In this document: in pieces, positions 51,636 to 60,744 of the stretch
How positions within the stretch are numbered: the first letter of the stretch is position 1
How the letters are laid out: each line of letters starts with the position of its first letter
Assembly (NCBI RefSeq): GCF_012223425.1
Contig: NZ_CP038799.1
Location: 3,456,249-3,520,248 of the forward strand
From: Mycolicibacterium frederiksbergense
GTDB lineage: Bacteria; Actinomycetota; Actinomycetes; Mycobacteriales; Mycobacteriaceae
Direction of reading: 5' to 3'
DNA length: 64,000 bases
Notes under the pieces: generated by a model
Told to the model about the DNA's origin: nothing
The model's database searches: none
The model's input: only the letters and a program-made list of their open reading frames with translations
Program-made: the position numbers and the translations under genes

Positions 51636-52376
51636 ATGACCAACACTGATGACCCCATTGCCTTGGTGACCGGTGCGAACACCGGTATCGGCTTCCATCT
51701 GACTCAGCAACTCGCCCGCGCCGGCGTGCGCGTGCTGCTGGCATCGCGTGATCCCGAACGCGGGAAATCGGCCGCGGAGCAGCTGGCGGCCGAAGGTCTC
51801 GATGTGGACCTGCTGACCCTCGATGTCACCGACGACCAGACCATCGCCGACGCCGTCGGCCACATCACCGACACCTATGGTCGGCTCGACATCCTGATCA
51901 ACAATGCGGCGATCGTCGGCGACGGGTTGCCGGCGTCCCAGGTGAGCCGCGCCTCCCTGTTGAAGACCTTCGACACCAATGTGGCCGGTATCTCCGCCAC
52001 CACGAACGCGCTGCTGCCGCTGCTGCGGGCCTCGTCCCGGCCGCGGATACTGAACGTGTCCAGTGAGCTCGGATCGACCCGATTGGTCAACGATCCCGAC
52101 TGGCCGCACAGCGATGTGGCCGCAGCCGCGTATCAGGCGTCCAAGAGTGCGGTGGACATGCTGACCGTGTTGTACGCCAAAGAGCTGGCGCACGAGAGCA
52201 TCTCGGTGGTATCGGTGAGCCCCGGCTACCGGAGGACCGGTCTGAACAACGGCGAGCCGATGGAGGGGGCCGGTGATCCTGCCGTGGGGGCGGCCGGCAT
52301 CGTCGGGGTTGCGCTGTCCGCTGAATTCCGCACCGGTCAGTTCCTCAGCGATCAGGGGGAGCTCGTCGCCTGGTGA
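51636..52376 (+). CDS. Short-chain dehydrogenase/reductase
   Basis: A 246-residue classical SDR. The NAD(P) motif is TGANTGIGFHL (TGxxxGIG), the middle motif is NNAA, and the catalytic residues are Ser in LNVSSELG and Tyr-X3-Lys in YQASK. It follows the amidase by 4 bases and precedes an XRE regulator, so it may be in the same transcript. The substrate cannot be assigned. Confidence 0.88.
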   Translation: MTNTDDPIALVTGANTGIGFHLTQQLARAGVRVLLASRDPERGKSAAEQLAAEGLDVDLLTLDVTDDQTIADAVGHITDTYGRLDILINNAAIVGDGLPASQVSRASLLKTFDTNVAGISATTNALLPLLRASSRPRILNVSSELGSTRLVNDPDWPHSDVAAAAYQASKSAVDMLTVLYAKELAHESISVVSVSPGYRRTGLNNGEPMEGAGDPAVGAAGIVGVALSAEFRTGQFLSDQGELVAW

Positions 52377-52395
52377 GTCGTGCCAGTATCGAGGC

Positions 52396-53169
52396 ATGGA
52401 TGGACAGGCGGCCGGGGAGTTCCTGCGGGCGGTTCGGGAAAGCCGCGACCCCAGTGCCTTCGGGTTCGCCCCGAACGGGCGGCGCACCAGTGGGCTGCGG
52501 CGCTCCGAAGTGGCGGAGCTGGCGCACATCTCGGTGGAGCACTACACCAACCTGGAGCGTGGCCGGGGTAGCGGCCCGTCCGAGCAGGTGCTCGGTGCGC
52601 TGGCCGATGGGATGCGGCTGGGAGCCGATGAGCGGCGGCACCTGTTCCAGCTCGCCGGCCGCAACGTCCCCACGGGGAGCGAACCCAGCACGGAGGTCAG
52701 TCCGAGCGTGGTGAAGTTGGTGCAGGGTCTCGGGAGCACCGCGGCTCTGGTGCTCAGCGCGCGTTTCGACATCCTGGCCTGGAATGCCGCTGCCGCGGAG
52801 TTGATGGAGGATTTCGGCGCGCTGGCGCCGGCCGAGCGCAACATCGCACGCCGCCATTTCCTGTCCGAGCAGGGGCATTACGGCATGAGCGAGGCGCAGG
52901 AGTTCTCCCGGATGGTGGCGGGCCAGCTGCGCGCCACGGCGGCACGCTATCCCCGGGACGCGCGAACGCAGCAGTTGATCGGCGATCTGCTGGCCGGCAG
53001 CCCGGAGTTCACCGGCATCTGGTCTGACGCCACGGTGGTCAACACCACCCACATGATCAAACGGCTCGACCATCCCGAACGTGGACGCCTGACGCTGTCC
53101 TGCGACGCCCTGATGGACCCGCACCGGGATCAGACCATCGTGATGTTCTCCGTGATCGAGGCGGGCTGA
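52396..53169 (+). CDS. XRE-family (MmyB-like) transcriptional regulator
   Basis: A 257-residue regulator with an N-terminal helix-turn-helix (LRRSEVAELAHISVEHYTNLERGRG split) and a C-terminal MmyB-like ligand domain, whose typical segment is FDILAWNAAAAELM. Many actinobacterial relatives regulate an adjacent SDR gene. The ATG at 52396 is preferred to the longer frame upstream, which overlaps the SDR gene. It ends 2 bases before the convergent ureF stop. Confidence 0.85.
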   Translation: MDGQAAGEFLRAVRESRDPSAFGFAPNGRRTSGLRRSEVAELAHISVEHYTNLERGRGSGPSEQVLGALADGMRLGADERRHLFQLAGRNVPTGSEPSTEVSPSVVKLVQGLGSTAALVLSARFDILAWNAAAAELMEDFGALAPAERNIARRHFLSEQGHYGMSEAQEFSRMVAGQLRATAARYPRDARTQQLIGDLLAGSPEFTGIWSDATVVNTTHMIKRLDHPERGRLTLSCDALMDPHRDQTIVMFSVIEAG

Positions 53170-53171
53170 GG

Positions 53172-53870
53172 TCAGGTGGCGAACAGCCGCGACGTGCGCT
53201 GCTCGTGACGCATGCCGCTGATCTCCAGGGCGGGGGACACGCTGCTCAGCTCTGACAGCGGACGCTCGCAGACCGAAGCCGCCACCCGGGTCATCGCCGC
53301 AGCATGGCGCAACTGGATGCGCTGGCTCTGCAGCGGCCCGAGCCGGCCCAGCCGCACTGCGGCGCTGAGCATCGAGGCCATCAGCGAGCGCAGCGAACCG
53401 AGGACGGCGAGTTGCTCGGTGACACCCAGATGGGCCTGCACCACCCCGTCGACGACGGCCGCATGACCGGGGGTGCTACCGGCCAGCACGGCGCGCAGGT
53501 ATGGGTGCTGCTCGGCGATACCGATATCACAGGCCGTCGCGGTCAGCTGTCTGCCCGCCGACACCGACGCGGTGCGGGCGTTGTCGAACAGCTTGTAGGA
53601 CGCGATCAACTCATCGAGCTCGGTCAGGCGCTGCGCCGACTGCCAGTCCCGCCATGCGGCCCCGGTGACGGTGGCATCCAGCGTCGCGTAACCGTGGGTG
53701 AGGTAACCGCACACCGCCGTCTCGATCGCATCCGCGCCGGCATCTGGCCGCTGCGCCAGCCATTCCTCGAGGCCGTGGCTGTGCACCAGCCGTCCGGCCG
53801 GAAACGCGCTGTCGTGCAACTGCACCCACAGCGCGATCGCGGTGGCGGGGTCAGTGGTGATGGCCGGCAT
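53172..53870 (-). CDS. ureF: Urease accessory protein UreF
   Basis: A 232-residue all-helical UreF, which with UreD and UreG delivers nickel to urease. FPAGRLVHSHGLEEWL is the conserved N-terminal segment, where FPxG and SHGLE are hallmarks. It is the last gene of the urease operon. Its start overlaps the ureE end by 20 bases, so it is translationally coupled. Confidence 0.92.
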   Translation of the reverse strand: MPAITTDPATAIALWVQLHDSAFPAGRLVHSHGLEEWLAQRPDAGADAIETAVCGYLTHGYATLDATVTGAAWRDWQSAQRLTELDELIASYKLFDNARTASVSAGRQLTATACDIGIAEQHPYLRAVLAGSTPGHAAVVDGVVQAHLGVTEQLAVLGSLRSLMASMLSAAVRLGRLGPLQSQRIQLRHAAAMTRVAASVCERPLSELSSVSPALEISGMRHEQRTSRLFAT

Positions 53871-54345
53871 GGTGATGGGCTGCGCTGTGGTCGGATGACG
53901 TCGCAGACCACCCGTCGGCGGCCATCGCCATCTCGGTGACCTCGCCGATCACGCCGAGCCCGGCGAGCATCTCCCGGGCGGCGGCCGCGCTGGTGAACAG
54001 AGGTGCGGTCAGCGTGTCATGGTCGACGTCGATGGGCGCGTGCTGATTGCCCAGCGTGTGGCCGAGCAGCAGCATGGCGCGTGCGGTGTTGTCCGCGAAG
54101 CGGACCCGGATGGCCGGTTCGCGCGGACGTCGCACCACCACGACATGGACGCCATCGTCGGCGATCACCATGTCGTGGCGCAGGAAGGCGCCGCGCGGCA
54201 GCATGATCCGCACCTCGATCCCGGTATCGGCGGTGACGAGCTGGCGATGCTTGCCGGCATCACCCCAGCCGATGTCGACATGGTGGCGGAGGCGCCCGGC
54301 GAAGGCCGGGTCGCCGACGGTTCCGAGAATGGTATCGGCCAGCAC
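53851..54345 (-). CDS. ureE: Urease accessory nickel-binding protein UreE
   Basis: A 164-residue UreE nickel metallochaperone. The N-terminal domain has LPRGAFLRHDMVIADDG and the C-terminal domain has GHTLGNQHAPIDV, with the conserved metal His. A His-rich tail, HHHAGHHH, ends the protein. The GTG at 54343-54345 was chosen over the longer frame because AAGGAG lies 9 bases upstream and the ureD stop is one base away. Confidence 0.88.
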   Translation of the reverse strand: MLADTILGTVGDPAFAGRLRHHVDIGWGDAGKHRQLVTADTGIEVRIMLPRGAFLRHDMVIADDGVHVVVVRRPREPAIRVRFADNTARAMLLLGHTLGNQHAPIDVDHDTLTAPLFTSAAAAREMLAGLGVIGEVTEMAMAADGWSATSSDHSAAHHHAGHHH

Positions 54346-54346
54346 G

Positions 54347-55150
54347 TCAGGCGCTCCTTGCAATCGGTGGGTCCAGCACGGTGTGGCGGGCCGCGGCATG
54401 CAGCGCGCGGCAGACTTCGTTCAGCTCGGGGGCCCGTGCGGCGGTAATCCGCGCGAAAATGCCAGCCCGGTAGGGGAGTTCACCCGCGCCGCCGAGCGCA
54501 CCCGGATGCCCGGCCAGGGCTGACCGGACCGCGGCCAGCGCCGGTTCGGGCGACAGGCCGGGTGTGACGATGAGCAGGGTGGCCAGGTAGTCGCAGTCCA
54601 GACCCGCCCGCGCGGTGATGAGCTGGCGGTCCCGTGCGACCACCCGGCCGCCCACCCGCACGGTGAACGCGGTGTCGATGGTGGCGTACCGGAACCGTTC
54701 ACCGTGGGCGATGCGGCCCGCGGCGATGGCGTCCCAGCCGATGTAGGTCCCGCCCTCGTCGACGTCCACGTCGATGCTCTGGGTGAGCGTCGAATCCGCC
54801 TGCGGGATGACTGTTTTGGGAAGATACTCCAGCACGGCGCGCGGCTCGACGCTGAATCGCAGCCGGTGCCGGGCGCCCGGGCCGGTCCCGGCGAATACCT
54901 GGGTGGCGGCCTGGCTGGTCATGTGGAGATGGGTGCCTGCGGCGCAATGGACGGTGGTTTGCAGATCGTCATCGGAGAACGTGCCGCCGCTGGGGCTCTG
55001 CACGCACAGCACCGCGGCGTGCGGGTAGTCGGCGTCGGTGTGCAGTGCGGTGGTCACCCGCTGGGGATAGCGTTGCCGTAGTTCGGCGATCCGGGTGGTG
55101 CCGGTGGCGTCGGCCAGGGTGTGCACCGTCAGCTCGCCCGGCGCGATCAT
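54347..55150 (-). CDS. ureD: Urease accessory protein UreD (UreH)
   Basis: A 267-residue UreD scaffold protein that joins urease to UreF-UreG during nickel loading. GTHLHMTSQAATQVFAG and EPRAVLEYLPKTVIPQADS are conserved segments of the family. The start overlaps the ureG stop by ATGA. The order G-D-E-F here differs from the E-F-G-D order of many proteobacteria and from the F-G-D order of M. tuberculosis. Confidence 0.9.
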   Translation of the reverse strand: MIAPGELTVHTLADATGTTRIAELRQRYPQRVTTALHTDADYPHAAVLCVQSPSGGTFSDDDLQTTVHCAAGTHLHMTSQAATQVFAGTGPGARHRLRFSVEPRAVLEYLPKTVIPQADSTLTQSIDVDVDEGGTYIGWDAIAAGRIAHGERFRYATIDTAFTVRVGGRVVARDRQLITARAGLDCDYLATLLIVTPGLSPEPALAAVRSALAGHPGALGGAGELPYRAGIFARITAARAPELNEVCRALHAAARHTVLDPPIARSA

Positions 55151-55764
55151 GTGCTGGCCGTGAGCATCACACCGCGCAGCAGTTCCTCGGTCAGCGCGTC
55201 GAGTCCGGTTCCGGAGCGGAGATCGGTGAACACGGTGGGCTTGACCGGACGGGCGATGGCGCAGTCGCGGCGCATCCCCGCCAGATCGGCGCCCACCAGC
55301 TCGGCCAGGTCGATCTTGTTGACCACCAGCAGATCCGCCTGCAGCAGTCCGATGCCCTTCTTGCGGGGGATGTCGTCACCGCCCGCGGTGTCGATGACGA
55401 AGATCCAGTAGTCCACCAGGTCGGAGGTGAAGGTGGCCGCCAGATTGTCACCGCCGGACTCGATGAGGATGATGTCGAGATCGTCGAACTCGGCGCACAA
55501 CCGGCGTGCGGCGGCCAGGTTGGCCGACGGATCTTCGCGGATGGCGGTGTGCGGGCAGGCCCCGGTTTCGACGGCCAGCACGCGATTCGGGTCGATGACA
55601 CCGCTGCGGCGGACCCGTTGGGCATCCTCGTCGGTGACGAGGTCGTTGGTGATGACCGCGACGCCGAGGCCCCTGCCGATGAGTTGGGGCACCAGCATCT
55701 CCACCAACCGGGTCTTGCCCGAGCCGACCGGCCCGCCGATGCCGACGCGGAGTACCTCAGACAT
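55147..55764 (-). CDS. ureG: Urease accessory GTPase UreG
   Basis: A 205-residue SIMIBI GTPase that powers nickel insertion. The P-loop is GIGGPVGSGKTRLVE (residues about 7-21), the invariant nickel motif is CPH in ETGACPHTAIREDPS, and guanine specificity comes from NKIDLAE. DIILIESGGDNL is the second magnesium segment. It lies 13 bases downstream of ureC. Confidence 0.95.
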   Translation of the reverse strand: MSEVLRVGIGGPVGSGKTRLVEMLVPQLIGRGLGVAVITNDLVTDEDAQRVRRSGVIDPNRVLAVETGACPHTAIREDPSANLAAARRLCAEFDDLDIILIESGGDNLAATFTSDLVDYWIFVIDTAGGDDIPRKKGIGLLQADLLVVNKIDLAELVGADLAGMRRDCAIARPVKPTVFTDLRSGTGLDALTEELLRGVMLTAST

Positions 55765-55777
55765 GGTGATCTCCCTG

Positions 55778-57493
55778 CTATTTCAGTGTGTAGCGGCGGC
55801 CCAGCGGCACCGTCGTCATCGGTGTACTGGTACACACCTGACCGTCGACCATCACCCGGTAGGTGTCCGGCTCGATGGTGATCTCGGGCAGGTAGTCGTT
55901 GTGCAGCAGGTCGGCCTTGGTCAGCGCCCGGGCACCGCGGCAGGCCACCAGCGGGGTGCTCAGTCCCAGCCGGGAGCCCAGCCCCGCCTCGATGGCCGCC
56001 CCCGCGACGAAGTTGACCGACACATCGGCCGGGGTGCGGCCATAGGCGGCCCACTGCGGCCGGTACTTCAGCGGCTCGCAGGTCATCAGGGAGGCGTTGG
56101 CCTCGCCCATCACCGACCAGGCCGGGAACCCGCCCTTGAACACCACCTCGGGGCGGATGCCGAAGAACTTGGGTTCCCACAACACGATATCGGCGAGCTT
56201 GCCCGGTTCCAGCGATCCGACCTCGTGATCGATGCCGAACAGTTTCGCCGGGTTGATGGTCAACTTGGCGATATAGCGCAGGATGCGGGCATTGTCGGCT
56301 CCGGTGCCCACATCGGCCGGTAACGGTCCGCGGGTGGCCCGCATGTGGGAGGCCAGTTGCCAGGTGCGCGCGATGGTTTCACCGATACGGCCCATGCCCT
56401 GGGAATCCGAACCCATCGCCGAGATGGCGCCCAGGTCGTGCAGCACGTCCTCCGCGGCGATGGTCTCGCGCCGGATCCGCGATTCGGCGAAGGCCACATC
56501 CTCGGGAATCCGCGGGTTGAGGTGGTGGCACACCATCACCATGTCCAGATGCTCGTCGAAGGTGTTCAGCGTGTACGGGTTGGTCGGATTCGTCGAGGAG
56601 GGCAGGCAATACGGCTCACCCACCACCCGCATGATGTCGGGGGCGTGACCGCCGCCGGCGCCCTCGGCGTGGTAGGTGTGGATGGGCCGGCCGCCGATCG
56701 CGGCCATGGTGTCCTCGTAGAACCCGGACTCGTTGAGGGTGTCGGTGTGGATCTGCACCTGCAGGTCGAGTTCGTCACCGGCGTCCAGGGAGGCCCGGAT
56801 GGCGGCCGGGGTGGCGCCCCAGTCCTCGTGGATCTTGTACCCGATGGCGCCCGCGAGGCCCTGTTCGATCAGCGGTGCGGTGCTCGACGCGCTGCCGTTG
56901 CCGATGAAACCGAAGTTCATCGGGAAGGCCTCGGCGGCACCGAGCATGCGGGCCAGGTTGTTCGGGCCCGATGAGGTGATCCCGACGGTGACCGGTCCGA
57001 GACCGCCGCCGATCATGGTGGTGATCCCGCTGGAGATGGCCTCCTCGACCAGGCCCGCGCTGTCGAAGTGCACGTGCACATCGATGGCCCCGGCGGTGGC
57101 GATCATGCCCTCACCGGAGCGGATGTCGGTGCCCGCGCCGATGATCAGTTCCGGATCGACCCCGTCCATGGTGCGCGGATTGCCGGCCTTGCCGACCCCG
57201 ACGATGCGTCCGTTGCGGATGCCGATATCGGCCTTGCGGATGCCCAGTACCGCGTCGATGATCAGCGCGTTGGTGATCACGAAGTCCAGGGCACCATCGG
57301 CATTGGTGAGGTCGCCGTGGACCGCCATCCCCTCGCGCATGGTCTTCCCGCCACCGAACACGGCCTCGTCCCCGTAGACCGTGGCGTCGGCCTCGACCTT
57401 GGCCAGCAGTTCGGTATCGGCGAGGCGGACCCGGTCACCGGTGGTGGGTCCATACAACTCGGCGTAGCGGGCCCTGCTGATGCGGTAGGCCAT
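55778..57493 (-). CDS. ureC: Urease alpha subunit UreC
   Basis: A 571-residue catalytic subunit hydrolysing urea to ammonia and carbamate at a di-nickel centre. The metal-site motifs are visible: DVHVHFD (two His), the carbamylated Lys in GYKIHEDWG, the His in HTDTLNE and YHAEGAGGGHAPD, the mobile-flap Cys-His in MVCHHLNP, and the Asp in MGSDSQGMGR. Length is standard. ATG lies one base after the stop of the ureAB fusion. It implies net use of urea produced by allantoicase. Confidence 0.97.
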   Translation of the reverse strand: MAYRISRARYAELYGPTTGDRVRLADTELLAKVEADATVYGDEAVFGGGKTMREGMAVHGDLTNADGALDFVITNALIIDAVLGIRKADIGIRNGRIVGVGKAGNPRTMDGVDPELIIGAGTDIRSGEGMIATAGAIDVHVHFDSAGLVEEAISSGITTMIGGGLGPVTVGITSSGPNNLARMLGAAEAFPMNFGFIGNGSASSTAPLIEQGLAGAIGYKIHEDWGATPAAIRASLDAGDELDLQVQIHTDTLNESGFYEDTMAAIGGRPIHTYHAEGAGGGHAPDIMRVVGEPYCLPSSTNPTNPYTLNTFDEHLDMVMVCHHLNPRIPEDVAFAESRIRRETIAAEDVLHDLGAISAMGSDSQGMGRIGETIARTWQLASHMRATRGPLPADVGTGADNARILRYIAKLTINPAKLFGIDHEVGSLEPGKLADIVLWEPKFFGIRPEVVFKGGFPAWSVMGEANASLMTCEPLKYRPQWAAYGRTPADVSVNFVAGAAIEAGLGSRLGLSTPLVACRGARALTKADLLHNDYLPEITIEPDTYRVMVDGQVCTSTPMTTVPLGRRYTLK

Positions 57494-57494
57494 G

Positions 57495-58196
57495 TCAGGA
57501 TCCCGCGTCCAGGAATCCGAGCGTGTGCATCCTGGTCATGAGCTCCTCGCTCGGGGTCGTGTCGGTGCGTGCGTTGGTGACGTCGTTCTGCCCGATAACC
57601 AGCCGTTCACCGCCGTAGCTGGTCAGCGAAACCACTTGTGCTTCACCCGGTTCGAAGCGCACGGCGGTGCCGGACGGGATGTCCAGGCGCATGCCGTAGG
57701 CCGATCGTCGGTCGAAATGCAGCGCCCGGTTGGTCTCGAAGAAATGGAAGTGCGATCCGACCTGGATGGGGCGGTCGCCGGTGTTCTCCACCGTGACCGT
57801 CGCGGTCGGCCGGCCGTCGTTGAGTTCCAGCTCGCCTTCGGCGGGAAACACCTCACCGGGGTTGACGGCGAGTTCCTCGGCGCTGCGGTTGCCGGGTCCG
57901 ATGGCGTCGTGCACGGTGACCAGCTTCTGCCCGTCGGCGAAGAACGCCTCCACCTGAACCGAACCCAGCAGGGTGCGCACCCCGGGCAGCACATCGTCAT
58001 CGGTGAGCACGCGCGCCCCGTGCGCCGCCGCATCGGCAACGTTCGCACCGGCGCGGGCGGCCTCCACGACCTCGTCGGCGATCAGGGCACGGGCCTCGGC
58101 GTAACTGAGTGCCAGCCCGGCCGCGCGGTGCTTGCGGGCCAGTTCGGCGGCCAGGAACAGCAGCAGCCGGTCTTCGTCCTTCGGGGTCAGATGCAT
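57495..58196 (-). CDS. ureAB: Fused urease gamma-beta subunit (UreAB)
   Basis: A 233-residue protein joining the urease gamma (UreA, residues 1-100) and beta (UreB, about 101-233) subunits. The gamma part starts MHLTPKDEDRLLLFLAAELA and ends near VLPGVRTLLGSVQVEAFF; the beta part includes GSHFHFFETNRALHFDRRSAYGMRLDIPSG in split form. The same fusion is known from Streptomyces and Helicobacter. It is 4 bases downstream of a urea-type binding lipoprotein gene, in a single operon. Confidence 0.93.
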   Translation of the reverse strand: MHLTPKDEDRLLLFLAAELARKHRAAGLALSYAEARALIADEVVEAARAGANVADAAAHGARVLTDDDVLPGVRTLLGSVQVEAFFADGQKLVTVHDAIGPGNRSAEELAVNPGEVFPAEGELELNDGRPTATVTVENTGDRPIQVGSHFHFFETNRALHFDRRSAYGMRLDIPSGTAVRFEPGEAQVVSLTSYGGERLVIGQNDVTNARTDTTPSEELMTRMHTLGFLDAGS

Positions 58197-58200
58197 CGTG

Positions 58201-59439
58201 TCAGCCCGTGATGCCCTCGGCCCAGGGGTATTCCTTGAGATACGGGTCCGGGGTGATGGGCTGCGGGGATTCCCACACCTGCTGGATCAGGCCGTCCGGG
58301 GAGACCTTCCCGATGCGCGCGGTCTTGGTGACGTGGTGGTTCTCCCCGTCGATGGTGACGGTGCCCTCGGGTGCGTCGACGCTGACGCCGGCGGCCGCGC
58401 CCTGGATGTCGGGGACCGCGAACGATTGCGCCTTCTCGACGCTCGCCTGCCACAGTCTCACTGCGGTGTAAGCGGATTCCATCGGATCGGAGGTCACCCG
58501 GTCGGCGCCGAAGCGTTCCTTGAAGTCCGCGACGAAGGCGGTGTTCGCCGGTGTGTCCAGAGTTTGGTAGTAGTTCCACGAGGACAGCTGCCCGACCAGC
58601 GAGTCGGCGCCGATGCTGCGCACCTCTTCCTCGCCGACGCACATCGACATCACCGGCATCGTCTCCGCGGTGAGCCCGGCGCTGTTGTATTCGCGGAAGA
58701 AAGAGGTCAGTGACCCACCGACCACGACGTTGAACACCGCGTCGGCGTCGGCGGTGCGGATCTTGTTGACGATGGTGGAGAAGTTGGTGCTGTCGAGCGG
58801 CACGTAGTCCTCACCCTTGATCTCGATGCCGTTGGCCGCGGCGTAGGCCTTCACGATGGCGTTGGAGGTGCGCGGGAACACGTAGTCGCTGCCCACCAGG
58901 TAGAGCGATCTCACGCCCTGCTCCTTGAGATAGTCCAGCGACGGGATGATCTGCTGGTTGGTGGTGGCACCCGAGTAGTAGATGTTGGGCGAGGATTCCA
59001 GCCCCTCGTACTGCTGGCCGTAGTACAGCAGCGCATCCGAGCCTTCGAAGACCGGCAGCATCGCCTTGCGGCTGGCCGAGGTGTAGCCGCCGAAAACCGC
59101 TGCGACACAGTCGCTGTTGACGAGCTTCTGGGCTTTCTCGGCGAACGTCGTCGGCTCGGAGGCACCGTCCTCGGAGAGCAGGTCGAGTTGCTTGCCCAGT
59201 ACCCCACCCTCGGCGTTGATCTGCTCGACGGCCATCACGATGGCGTCGTGGATCACCGATTCGCTGACCGCCAGGCCGCCGGACAGCGAGTTGACCGCCC
59301 CCACCTTCACGCTGGGGCCCGAGGTGTCCACACAGTCCTGTGCGGCCGCGGTATCCGTGTCGCCGGCGCGGCTGCCGCATCCGGCCGTGAGCATCGTGAT
59401 CGCCGCGAGCAGTGCCACGCCGACGCGCAGTCGTTTCAT
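58201..59439 (-). CDS. urtA: Urea/short-amide ABC transporter binding lipoprotein (UrtA/FmdD-like), orphan
   Basis: A 412-residue type I periplasmic binding protein of the Leu/Ile/Val-urea group. The signal peptide ends LTAGC (Cys about 21) and is a lipoprotein signal. VGAVNSLSGGLAVSES and YYSGATTNQQIIPSL are typical UrtA segments. The C-terminal EGTVTIDGENHHVTKTARIG loop is also UrtA-like. No urtBCDE permease or ATPase genes follow in the window; the next gene is ureAB, 4 bases away. It may act with a transporter encoded elsewhere. Confidence 0.87.
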   Translation of the reverse strand: MKRLRVGVALLAAITMLTAGCGSRAGDTDTAAAQDCVDTSGPSVKVGAVNSLSGGLAVSESVIHDAIVMAVEQINAEGGVLGKQLDLLSEDGASEPTTFAEKAQKLVNSDCVAAVFGGYTSASRKAMLPVFEGSDALLYYGQQYEGLESSPNIYYSGATTNQQIIPSLDYLKEQGVRSLYLVGSDYVFPRTSNAIVKAYAAANGIEIKGEDYVPLDSTNFSTIVNKIRTADADAVFNVVVGGSLTSFFREYNSAGLTAETMPVMSMCVGEEEVRSIGADSLVGQLSSWNYYQTLDTPANTAFVADFKERFGADRVTSDPMESAYTAVRLWQASVEKAQSFAVPDIQGAAAGVSVDAPEGTVTIDGENHHVTKTARIGKVSPDGLIQQVWESPQPITPDPYLKEYPWAEGITG

Positions 59440-59505
59440 GAGGGGCCGCCTTCGAGGTCAGGGATCGTTGGCGCCCAGCGTAGGAATTCCCGGTGGCCGG
59501 GGGCT

Positions 59506-59523
59506 ATGGGAGGAATCTCCCAT
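59506..59523. promoter_or_regulatory. Palindrome between the urease operon and the luxR gene
   Basis: ATGGGAG (59506-59512) and CTCCCAT (59517-59523) form a perfect 7-bp inverted repeat with spacer GAAT. It lies 67 bases upstream of the urea-binding protein gene and about 100 upstream of luxR, in the 186-base spacer, and is likely an operator for one or both. Confidence 0.6.
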
Positions 59524-59625
59524 TTGTGCCGCCGCCGTTGCGTGTCCGCCGCAGCCCGGAAACATCCTCGAAACATGGCCTGCACATGATGCTTTCGAGG
59601 GGCAGAACCGTACGAAGGATGACCG

Positions 59626-60633
59626 ATGGGTGCATACGGCGAGGTACTGGGCAGCACGTCCAGTATCGAAACCCGGGCGCACGACATGCTGGACGCGCTC
59701 AGCGCCAAGGCCGCGTCATCGGCATCGGCGATCAGTCTGTGGGATCCCATCCGCCGCTGCCATGTCGCGGTGGCCAACCACGGCTATCCCGACGCGGTGA
59801 TGGACCATCTGAACACCTGGTTCATCGACCACGATCCGCTCTTCGAGACCATGCGGGCGCGCGGTCTCGGCGCGCTGCGGTGGCGGGACTTCCCCGAGTA
59901 CCGCGATACCTATTCGGTCCAGGGTGTTTTCGCGCCCGCCGGGTTCGACGAGGGACTGTCGGCACGACTGATCACCGCCGACGGAACCTATGCCGGCACC
60001 ATCCACGTCAACTGTGACGATGCCCGCTATCCCAGTGATGACGATGTGGGCGAGATCAATTCGTTGCGCGCGCAGATGGCCGAGCATCTGGACTTCTCGG
60101 TGCGGCCCCGGATGGTCGCCGATCTGCTGGCGCCCCGGGCCCAGGCGTGGGCGGTGGACGCCGGCGGTCGCGCCCATCTACTGAGCCTCGGAGACACTTT
60201 CGACCGGCCGATCGACCGTGATCTGGTGGCCGATATGGCGCTGGCCGCGCACACACCCGGGCTGGGCTTCCGTCCCGAGGCGACCCGCTGGCACGACGGC
60301 ACCGGATGGCTGCACGTCCGCCACATCGCCACCGCCCCGCGCTACCGCCACGACAGCCTGGACGCGGTGGTCCTCATCACCTCCGACCCGTTGCCCTTCG
60401 CGATCACCCCGCGTGAACTCGACGCACTCACCTTGGCGATCCAGGGTCTGACCAACAACCAGATCGCGGCGCGGTTGTTCATCAGCGTCCGCACCGCTGG
60501 TCATCACCTAGAGAGTGCAATGGCCAAACTGGGTGCGGGAAATCGGGCGGCCTGTGTGTCGCAGGCGGTCTCGTGGGGTCTGGTGTCCGGCAGGCTGCTG
60601 GCCGGCAACGATGCGGCCGCGCGCACCGCATAG
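59626..60633 (+). CDS. LuxR-family regulator with N-terminal sensor domain
   Basis: A 335-residue regulator. The C-terminal LuxR helix-turn-helix spans about 265-320 (ITPRELDALTLAIQGLTNNQ, IAARLFISVRTAGHHLESAM). The N-terminal part resembles a GAF/autoinducer-like sensor without clear ligand residues. It is divergent from the urea-binding protein/urease operon, and a palindrome lies between, so control of the urease operon is plausible (inference). Confidence 0.82.
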   Translation: MGAYGEVLGSTSSIETRAHDMLDALSAKAASSASAISLWDPIRRCHVAVANHGYPDAVMDHLNTWFIDHDPLFETMRARGLGALRWRDFPEYRDTYSVQGVFAPAGFDEGLSARLITADGTYAGTIHVNCDDARYPSDDDVGEINSLRAQMAEHLDFSVRPRMVADLLAPRAQAWAVDAGGRAHLLSLGDTFDRPIDRDLVADMALAAHTPGLGFRPEATRWHDGTGWLHVRHIATAPRYRHDSLDAVVLITSDPLPFAITPRELDALTLAIQGLTNNQIAARLFISVRTAGHHLESAMAKLGAGNRAACVSQAVSWGLVSGRLLAGNDAAARTA

Positions 60634-60640
60634 ACCCGAA

Positions 60641-60654
60641 TGCGATCGATTGCA
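60641..60654. promoter_or_regulatory. LacI-type operator upstream of lacI-family gene
   Basis: TGCGATCGATTGCA is a near-perfect palindrome (consensus TGCAATCGATTGCA). It is about 90 bases before the LacI-family start codon. A second copy precedes the downstream binding-protein-like gene. Confidence 0.65.
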
Positions 60655-60744
60655 CCACCTGCCGGGAACGGCGGATGTGGCGCGGTAATCTGACCCCTGA
60701 GCCCGACAGCCGGGGCTCTGAGCAGGGGTGGGGGAACGCCGAGC

